Below, piece by piece: positions 1-5,302 of a stretch of DNA of 5,302 nt (position 1 is its first letter; every line of letters begins with the position of its first letter). Origin of the DNA: Pseudomonadota bacterium (GTDB lineage: Bacteria; Pseudomonadota; Gammaproteobacteria; Natronospirales; REEB76); NCBI GenBank assembly GCA_021779005.1, contig JAJYBN010000092.1, positions 1 through 5,302 of the forward strand, in the 5' to 3' direction. The translations under genes were made by a program, and so were the position numbers. Under the pieces are notes generated by a model that was not told where the DNA came from, ran no database searches, and worked only from the letters and a program-made list of their open reading frames with translations.

Positions 1-420
1 ACCCATGAGTATCGGGTAATTCACCACCAGCTGTTTCATGAAGCTGCGTACATCCTGAGCGTTGCGCTCGTCGGTGGCGATGCCCACGACTTGCAGTCCC
101 TGGGCGGCATATTTGGCCTGCAGTTGCACCAGCAGCGGGATCTCCTGGCGGCAGGGTGGACACCAGGTAGCCCAGAAATTCACCAGCAGCACCTTGCCGC
201 GCCAGTCAGCGAGCGTGTGCGGGTTGCCGTTCAGGTCATCCAGGCCAACGCGCATCGCCTGGTCAGCGGACATCACCGCTGCGTTATCAGGCGTGCTATT
301 CCCGGCGACTGGGAGCGTGGCATAGTGTACGGGCTGCAGCCACACATAGGCCCCGAATCCCGCGGCCGCAGCGGCGATCAGGATGGCAATCACAAGTCCG
401 GTCGCCTGAGCGTGTTTCAA
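1..420 (-). CDS. TlpA/ResA-family membrane-anchored thiol-disulfide oxidoreductase, 3' end cut by window edge
   Basis: The reading frame gives 140 codons before the window ends, so the C-terminus is missing (family members are usually about 150-190 residues). It starts with TTG at 420-418. This start is chosen because an AGGAG ribosome binding site lies 7 bases upstream and the TTG overlaps the dsbD stop codon as TTGA. Residues 1-8 form a short polar/basic N-terminus. Residues 9-29 are one hydrophobic segment (VIAILIAAAAAGFGAYVWL), read as an uncleaved signal anchor that places the thioredoxin domain in the periplasm. The domain covers about residue 57 onward: LDDLNGNPHTLADWRGK, then strand LLVNFWATW and the redox motif CPPC at 87-90, followed by RQEIPLL and the strand LQVVGIATDE. 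WCPPC is typical of TlpA/ResA proteins. The likely role, inferred from family and position after dsbD, is reduction of periplasmic disulfides (apocytochrome c or copper-site cysteines) with electrons from DsbD. The specific substrate cannot be read from the sequence. Confidence 0.93.
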   Translation of the reverse strand, partial: MKHAQATGLVIAILIAAAAAGFGAYVWLQPVHYATLPVAGNSTPDNAAVMSADQAMRVGLDDLNGNPHTLADWRGKVLLVNFWATWCPPCRQEIPLLVQLQAKYAAQGLQVVGIATDERNAQDVRSFMKQLVVNYPILMG

Positions 421-2666
421 TTCACTGCTCCTGTAGTTTTGAAATTCTCCCGGATGCGCATTTCGAAATCACGAGCATCCATATAGCCGACCACGCGACC
501 CGCACTGAGTTCCTGACCGCTGGCATCGAAGAACATGATGCTCGGTGGCCCATAGATTCCAAAATGCTTGAGCAGGGCCTGATCCTCGGCGTCGTTGGCG
601 GTCACATCGGCCTGGAGTAGCACAGTGTTTGCCAACGCGGCTAGCACGCCTGGATCCATGAAGGCACCGTGTTCCATCTCCTTGCATGACACACACCAGT
701 CCGCGTAGAAATCCAGCATCACGGTCTGGTGGCTGCGTCTCGCCAGGGCCAGTGCCTGGTCCAGATCCGTCAGTGTTTTTATCCGGGTGAATTGCAGACC
801 TTGATCGTGCGCGGAGTGGGTGGCGACGGATGCAGTTTTGAAACGCGCCAGTGGCTGCAATGGGTCCGCGCCACCGGTGGCAGCTCCCACCAGCATGATG
901 ATGCCATAGACCACCACCAGCACGCCGACAGCCTTCCACAGGTTGCGCCAACCGCCGCGGAAGTCCGCGAGCAACAGATAGACTCCGCAGAGAATCGCCA
1001 GCGCCGCCCACAGCGCCAAAGTCAGCGGGCCCGGCAGGATGCGTGACAAAAACCAGATCGCTACACCCAGCAGCAATAACCCCAGTACATATTTGACCGA
1101 CAGCATCCATGGCCCGGCTTTCGGTATCAGCTTGCCGGCGGAAGTACCGACGATGAGCAAGGGGATGCCCATGCCTATCCCCAAGGCAAACAGCGACAGG
1201 CCACCGCGCAGCGCGTCACCGCTCTGGCCGATGACCAGGAGCGCGGCCACCAGCGGCGCGGTGATGCAGGGCCCGACGATGAGTGCCGAGAGCACGCCCA
1301 TGATGCCCACGCCCACGAAGGCGCCGCCTCTCCGGGTATTGCTGTATCCCACCAGGCGCGTCTGCATGGCGCTTGGCATCTGCAGTTCATATAACCCGAA
1401 CATGGAGAGTGCCAGCAGCACGAAAATCAGGCTGAAGAGGCTCACGATCCAGGGATTCTCGAACCAGGCTTGAATGTTGGCGCCGATGAGCGCCACGATC
1501 ACCCCAGCCGCAGTATAGGTGAGCGCCATGGCCAGCACGTACACCAGCGACAATGTAAAGGCACGTCGCGTGGAGGGTTTCTCGGGCTGGCCGGCGATCA
1601 GCCCGGCGATGATCGGGATCATGGGCAGCACGCAGGGCGTGAACGTGAGTGCCAACCCCAAGCCCAGAAACACCAGCAATACCCAGGCGAGATTTCCATG
1701 GCGGATGAGTTCCGCCAGCCGGCCCTGTTGCGTGAGCGGTGCTGTCGCGTGACTGGATTGCGGCATGTTCGCGGCGCTGGGTATGACCGCGACTCCGGGT
1801 GCCGCAAAATCGATAGCCAGAGTCTTGGTGATGGGCGGGTAGCACAGGCCCTTGTCGGCGCAGCCCTGATACGTGGCGCTCAGATCAAATTTGGTGGCGC
1901 TACTGCCGCGCGTCACGGGAATGATGGCGCTCACGCTATGACGGTAGATCTCGCTGGTGCCGAAATACTGATCGTGCTCGATTTGACCCTGTGGGAAATC
2001 CGGCGCGCCCAACGCGATTTCCGCATCACTGCTGGTGAAATGGAACTTCTGACGGTACAGGTAATAGCCAGCGGCGATCTGCCAACTCACCTCCACGGTA
2101 GTGGCGTCTTTTGCCTGCGCCATGATCTTGAACACCTGATCGGGTGGCGGGAAACTAGTATTGTCGTCACCGCCGTTAACCAGTACCGCAAGATTTGGCG
2201 GGTGAATTGCATTTACGGCTTCCGGCTTGGCAGTCGCAGGCGCTTGTATTTTCTCGGCAAGCGCCAGCTTGAATTGCTGTGACTGGGGCGGATAACAGAA
2301 ACCCATATCGGCACAGCCCTGGTACTGCACCTCCAGCTGCAGGGATCCAGTACCGCTGTACGGGATGCTGACAGTGACACCATTGCGATAGATCTCCTGG
2401 GTGCCGAAGTACGAGTCGCTGTGCTGTTCGCCGCGTGGAAATTGAGGGGTGCCCAACACGATGCCGGTGGTGTGGCTGACAAACTGGAATTTGTTCTTAT
2501 AGAGGTAGTAACCGGGCAGGATGTCCCAATGGGCCATGAGTACCCCGTTCTGGGGCTGTACTTGCAGGCGGTAGACCTGCTCCGGGGGCAACGGCCGGAA
2601 ATCAGCCTGCGCCAGCGATGACCCTATGCCTAAACAGGCAATCAACAGCAAAAAAGAATTTTTCAT
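417..2666 (-). CDS. dsbD: Thiol:disulfide interchange protein DsbD with two tandem N-terminal nDsbD domains
   Basis: This is an inner-membrane reductase that moves electrons from cytoplasmic thioredoxin to periplasmic partners (DsbC, CcmG/TlpA-like proteins). The protein has 749 residues, against 565 in E. coli. The start is the ATG at 2666, which overlaps the cutA stop as ATGA and begins a clean signal peptide (MKNSFLLLIACLGIGSSLAQA, cleavage near residue 21). The upstream in-frame GTG at 2693 would add nine polar residues. Two homologous periplasmic domains follow, about residues 23-137 and 175-288, with cysteine pairs C118/C124 and C269/C275 in YQGCADxGxCYPP. About 8 membrane segments span roughly 325-598, with the central-domain cysteines at C345 (FTPCVLP) and C467 (VGPCITAP). 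The C-terminal thioredoxin-like domain (about 630-749) has WCVSC (C658/C661) and the GPPS cis-proline loop. All six cysteines of a normal DsbD are present, plus one extra pair. There is no clear Shine-Dalgarno sequence, so translation is probably coupled to cutA. Confidence 0.96.
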   Translation of the reverse strand: MKNSFLLLIACLGIGSSLAQADFRPLPPEQVYRLQVQPQNGVLMAHWDILPGYYLYKNKFQFVSHTTGIVLGTPQFPRGEQHSDSYFGTQEIYRNGVTVSIPYSGTGSLQLEVQYQGCADMGFCYPPQSQQFKLALAEKIQAPATAKPEAVNAIHPPNLAVLVNGGDDNTSFPPPDQVFKIMAQAKDATTVEVSWQIAAGYYLYRQKFHFTSSDAEIALGAPDFPQGQIEHDQYFGTSEIYRHSVSAIIPVTRGSSATKFDLSATYQGCADKGLCYPPITKTLAIDFAAPGVAVIPSAANMPQSSHATAPLTQQGRLAELIRHGNLAWVLLVFLGLGLALTFTPCVLPMIPIIAGLIAGQPEKPSTRRAFTLSLVYVLAMALTYTAAGVIVALIGANIQAWFENPWIVSLFSLIFVLLALSMFGLYELQMPSAMQTRLVGYSNTRRGGAFVGVGIMGVLSALIVGPCITAPLVAALLVIGQSGDALRGGLSLFALGIGMGIPLLIVGTSAGKLIPKAGPWMLSVKYVLGLLLLGVAIWFLSRILPGPLTLALWAALAILCGVYLLLADFRGGWRNLWKAVGVLVVVYGIIMLVGAATGGADPLQPLARFKTASVATHSAHDQGLQFTRIKTLTDLDQALALARRSHQTVMLDFYADWCVSCKEMEHGAFMDPGVLAALANTVLLQADVTANDAEDQALLKHFGIYGPPSIMFFDASGQELSAGRVVGYMDARDFEMRIRENFKTTGAVN
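428..432 (-). promoter_or_regulatory. Ribosome binding site of the tlpA-like gene (AGGAG)
   Basis: On the minus strand AGGAG lies 7 bases before the TTG codon at 420-418 and inside the last codons of dsbD. It decides the unusual TTG start: no in-frame ATG or GTG is available near the N-terminus, and the next such codon (GTG, residue 10) would remove the front of the membrane anchor. Confidence 0.8.
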
Positions 2667-2989
2667 GGGAGTCGGGTGTTTTCCGTGAGCCACTGAAGGT
2701 AGGCCGGATCACCGAGACTGATGGGCAGGGCGATGATCTCCGGGACTTCGTAAGGATGCAGCGTCCGTAGGCGACTGCGCAGTGCCTCGAAACAGGCGGC
2801 GGTGGTCTTGATGAGCAACAGGCATTCGGGCTCCCGCCGTACGTGGCCCTGCCAACGGTATATAGAGGTGAGACCCGGCACCAGGTTCACACAGGCGGCC
2901 AGGTGGGTTTGCACCAGGGTCGTGGCGATATCCTCTGCTGACTTGGGGTCAGGGCAAGTACAGAATACAACTAATTGATTTTCATCCAT
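2663..2989 (-). CDS. cutA: CutA1 family divalent-cation tolerance protein
   Basis: The 108-residue protein has the usual CutA1 length and fold signature. It opens with strand QLVVFCTCPD, then the helix SAEDIATTLVQTHLAACVN, the conserved VPGLTSIYRWQG segment (about 37-48), the ECLLLIKTT strand (55-63) and the family hallmark LHPYEVPEIIALPI (about 77-90). CutA1 proteins are small, very stable trimers related in fold to PII signalling proteins. The name comes from copper sensitivity of E. coli mutants in a locus that also contains dsbD, and a direct metal role is not settled. The ATG at 2989-2987 has no good Shine-Dalgarno sequence at normal spacing. It overlaps the stop of a 10-codon mini-ORF as TAATG. 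The stop overlaps the dsbD start as ATGA. It is the first gene of the leftward operon, divergent from groES. Confidence 0.97.
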   Translation of the reverse strand: MDENQLVVFCTCPDPKSAEDIATTLVQTHLAACVNLVPGLTSIYRWQGHVRREPECLLLIKTTAACFEALRSRLRTLHPYEVPEIIALPISLGDPAYLQWLTENTRLP

Positions 2990-3021
2990 TATTTTGCTAT
3001 TCGACTGGTTTTTTCCTGCAT
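2989..3021 (-). CDS. Possible 10-codon leader ORF overlapping cutA (speculative)
   Basis: On the minus strand an ATG at 3021 opens MQEKTSRIAK and ends in TAA at 2991-2989. The last base of that stop is the first base of the cutA ATG (TAATG). A GGAG lies 9 bases upstream of this ATG (3031-3034). cutA itself has no good ribosome binding site, so termination-reinitiation from this mini-ORF would explain how cutA is translated. The peptide resembles nothing I know, and short frames like this occur by chance. Confidence 0.22.
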   Translation of the reverse strand: MQEKTSRIAK

Positions 3022-3026
3022 GGCCC

Positions 3027-3054
3027 TTGACTCCAGGGGATTCGGCCTTATCAT
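3027..3054 (+). promoter_or_regulatory. Predicted sigma70-type promoter of groESL
   Basis: A -35 box TTGACT (3027-3032, 5 of 6 consensus bases) is separated by 16 bp from a -10 box TATCAT (3049-3054, 5 of 6). Transcription would start near 3060-3062, inside the CIRCE operator, so bound HrcA would block RNA polymerase. The same stretch also partly resembles a heat-shock sigma32 promoter (CCCTTGA at 3024-3030, CCTTAT at 3046-3051), so dual recognition is possible. Confidence 0.6.
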
Positions 3055-3080
3055 TAGCACTCAGCGTAGTTGAGTGCTAA
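3054..3080. promoter_or_regulatory. CIRCE operator (HrcA binding site), perfect inverted repeat
   Basis: The left arm TTAGCACTC (3054-3062) and right arm GAGTGCTAA (3072-3080) are perfect inverted complements with a 9-base spacer (AGCGTAGTT). Both arms match the CIRCE consensus at every position. CIRCE is bound by the repressor HrcA, whose activity depends on GroEL, giving feedback control of chaperonin level. It begins at the last base of the predicted -10 box and ends 67 bases before the groES ATG. The hrcA gene is not in this window. Confidence 0.97.
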
Positions 3081-3094
3081 CAGTGTCTCGACTG

Positions 3095-3119
3095 CTTGAT
3101 ATCAGACCTTTAATCCCAA
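3095..3119 (+). promoter_or_regulatory. Weak candidate heat-shock (sigma32-like) promoter of groESL
   Basis: CTTGAT (3095-3100; 5 of 6 to CTTGAA) is followed after 13 bases by TCCCAA (3114-3119; 4 of 6 to CCCCAT). The spacing equals that of the E. coli groE heat-shock promoter. It would start transcription near 3127, downstream of CIRCE and just before the groES ribosome binding site. The match is modest and may be chance. Confidence 0.25.
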
Positions 3120-3133
3120 GAAAACATTTCGAG

Positions 3134-3138
3134 AGGAG
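3134..3138 (+). promoter_or_regulatory. groES ribosome binding site (AGGAG)
   Basis: AGGAG within a purine-rich GAGAGGAGAG run lies 9 bases before the groES ATG at 3148. It fixes the start codon and suggests strong translation. Confidence 0.85.
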
Positions 3139-3147
3139 AGTCTTTCC

Positions 3148-3441
3148 ATGAAGCTGCATCCACTACACGACCGGGTAATCATCAAACGCCTCGAGTCGGA
3201 GACCAAGACCGCAGGTGGCATTGTCATCCCTGACACCGCCAAAGAAAAGCCCATGAAAGGCGAAGTCATCGCCGTCGGCAAGGGCCGCACCCTCGACAGC
3301 GGCCAGGTGGTTGCGCCCACAGTCAAGGTCGGCGACAAGGTATTGATCGGCAAATACTCCGGTTCGGAGTTCAAGATTGACGACGTGGAATACGTCGCCG
3401 TGAAGGAAGACGAGATCATCGCCATCGTGGGCGGCAAGTGA
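3148..3441 (+). CDS. groES: Co-chaperonin GroES (Hsp10)
   Basis: The 97-residue protein matches the usual GroES length. It forms the heptameric lid that caps GroEL and closes the cytoplasmic folding chamber. It begins [16 protein letters not shown], the conserved first beta strand. The mobile loop covers about residues 16-35 and contains GGIVI (23-27), whose hydrophobic tripeptide docks on the GroEL apical domain. GEVIAVGKG (about 38-46) and [14 protein letters not shown] follow. It ends with [10 protein letters not shown]. It contains no cysteine. It lies 51 bases upstream of groEL in a two-gene operon behind a CIRCE-overlapped promoter. Confidence 0.99.
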   Translation: MKLHPLHDRVIIKRLESETKTAGGIVIPDTAKEKPMKGEVIAVGKGRTLDSGQVVAPTVKVGDKVLIGKYSGSEFKIDDVEYVAVKEDEIIAIVGGK

Positions 3442-3479
3442 TCGAGCTTCCGCGAAACGAATCCCCAGAAACTATCTTA

Positions 3480-5136
<1,657 letters not shown>

Positions 5137-5139
5137 TGT

Positions 5140-5159
5140 AGCCGACGACAGAGTCGGTT
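5140..5159 (+). other. Small hairpin in the groEL 3' untranslated region
   Basis: CCGAC (5142-5146) pairs with GTCGG (5153-5157) around a 6-base loop. G5141-T5158 and A5140-T5159 extend the stem to 7 pairs. It lies just after the groEL stop codon and before the main terminator. It may protect the mRNA end or simply be chance. Confidence 0.35.
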
Positions 5160-5174
5160 GTATCAGAAGGACTG

Positions 5175-5206
5175 AAAAGCCCCGCAGAAATGCGGGGCTT
5201 TTTTTT
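5175..5206 (+). terminator. Rho-independent terminator of groESL
   Basis: A perfect 12-bp stem (5175-5186 AAAAGCCCCGCA with 5191-5202 TGCGGGGCTTTT) closes on a GAAA tetraloop of the stable GNRA type, with a run of eight T at 5199-5206. It begins 39 bases after the groEL stop codon. The AAAA on the left arm gives only a weak T-tract in the opposite direction, so termination of leftward transcription from the neighbouring transposase would be less efficient. Confidence 0.95.
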
Positions 5207-5211
5207 GGTAA

Positions 5212-5302
5212 TTAGGGCGAAACGTAACCAAAATAGAGTTTCAGGAACCGCTTGAACAGGTTCTCACGGCGGTGGTTAAAACGGTACTCGATCTCTTTGA
5301 GG
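5212..5302 (-). CDS. C-terminal end of an IS1595-family (ISXO2-like) transposase, 5' part beyond the window
   Basis: On the minus strand the last 29 codons before a TAA stop (5214-5212) read LKEIEYRFNHRRENLFKRF followed by LKLYFGYVSP. The pattern of a helix with E-x-x-x-R-[FY]-N-x-R and then an NLF helix is characteristic of the end of ISXO2-like DDE transposases of the IS1595 family. These cut-and-paste enzymes mobilise small insertion sequences. Only the C-terminus is visible, so the DDE catalytic residues, the far inverted repeat and intactness cannot be judged. The stop codon lies 6 bases from the T-run of the groESL terminator, leaving almost no room for a terminal inverted repeat. The element may therefore be trimmed at this end, or its end may coincide with the terminator. 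Family assignment is by pattern recognition from a short stretch. Confidence 0.72.
   Translation of the reverse strand, partial: LKEIEYRFNHRRENLFKRFLKLYFGYVSP

Noticed and set aside
91..486. Plus-strand open frames across 62-486
   Set aside because: The opposite strand encodes a clear thioredoxin-fold protein with WCPPC and the end of DsbD, so these are shadows.
1470..2282. Open frame of 270 codons on the plus strand opposite dsbD
   Set aside because: It lies entirely across the conserved dsbD coding sequence, its product resembles no family, and it has no convincing ribosome binding site or operon context.
2634..2666. Lipoprotein signal (LIAC at DsbD residues 8-11)
   Set aside because: The hydrophobic stretch before this cysteine is too short for a lipoprotein signal, and a normal signal peptidase I site (AQA then D) follows at residue 21, as in other DsbD proteins.
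2667..2693. GTG at 2693 as the dsbD start, giving 758 residues
   Set aside because: It adds nine polar residues before a well-formed signal peptide and overlaps cutA by 31 bases. The ATG at 2666 forms an ATGA overlap and starts the signal peptide directly.
3054..3080. CIRCE palindrome read as a terminator hairpin
   Set aside because: There is no T-run on either side, and both arms match the HrcA operator consensus exactly at the expected place before groES.

Overview
The window comes from a bacterial chromosome, most likely a gammaproteobacterium (a deep-branching or Chromatiales/Xanthomonadales-like lineage would fit). GroEL and GroES are typical proteobacterial proteins. The divergent gene order cutA-dsbD-tlpA-like next to groESL is a gammaproteobacterial arrangement. 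The groESL operon carries a perfect CIRCE operator, which implies an HrcA repressor; E. coli lacks this, while several other gammaproteobacterial lineages have it. The genus cannot be fixed from the sequence alone.

Layout: positions 1-2989 hold a leftward (minus-strand) operon read in the order cutA, dsbD, tlpA-like. Both junctions are 4-base start/stop overlaps (ATGA and TTGA), so the three genes look transcriptionally and translationally coupled. cutA encodes a small trimeric CutA1 protein. dsbD encodes the inner-membrane electron conduit that carries reducing equivalents from cytoplasmic thioredoxin to the periplasm. The third gene encodes a membrane-anchored TlpA/ResA-type thioredoxin, a natural receiver of DsbD electrons; it runs off the left edge. 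The DsbD is unusual because it carries two complete N-terminal periplasmic nDsbD domains in tandem, each with its own cysteine pair.

Positions 2990-3147 are a divergent control region. A sigma70-type promoter (TTGACT, 16 bp, TATCAT) overlaps the CIRCE inverted repeat at 3054-3080 and drives groES-groEL rightward (3148-5136). On the opposite strand a 10-codon mini-ORF with its own ribosome binding site ends in a TAATG overlap with cutA, which has no good ribosome binding site of its own. A possible heat-shock-sigma promoter lies downstream of CIRCE.

groESL ends at a strong intrinsic terminator (5175-5206). Six bases after its T-run comes the stop codon of a leftward reading frame that matches the C-terminal end of an IS1595-family (ISXO2-like) transposase. 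It is cut by the right edge of the window, so an insertion sequence or its remnant abuts the chaperonin operon.

The genes themselves are well-known families. I see no wholly new system; the points worth a second look are the double-headed DsbD, the arrangement of the divergent control region, and the insertion sequence lying against the terminator.
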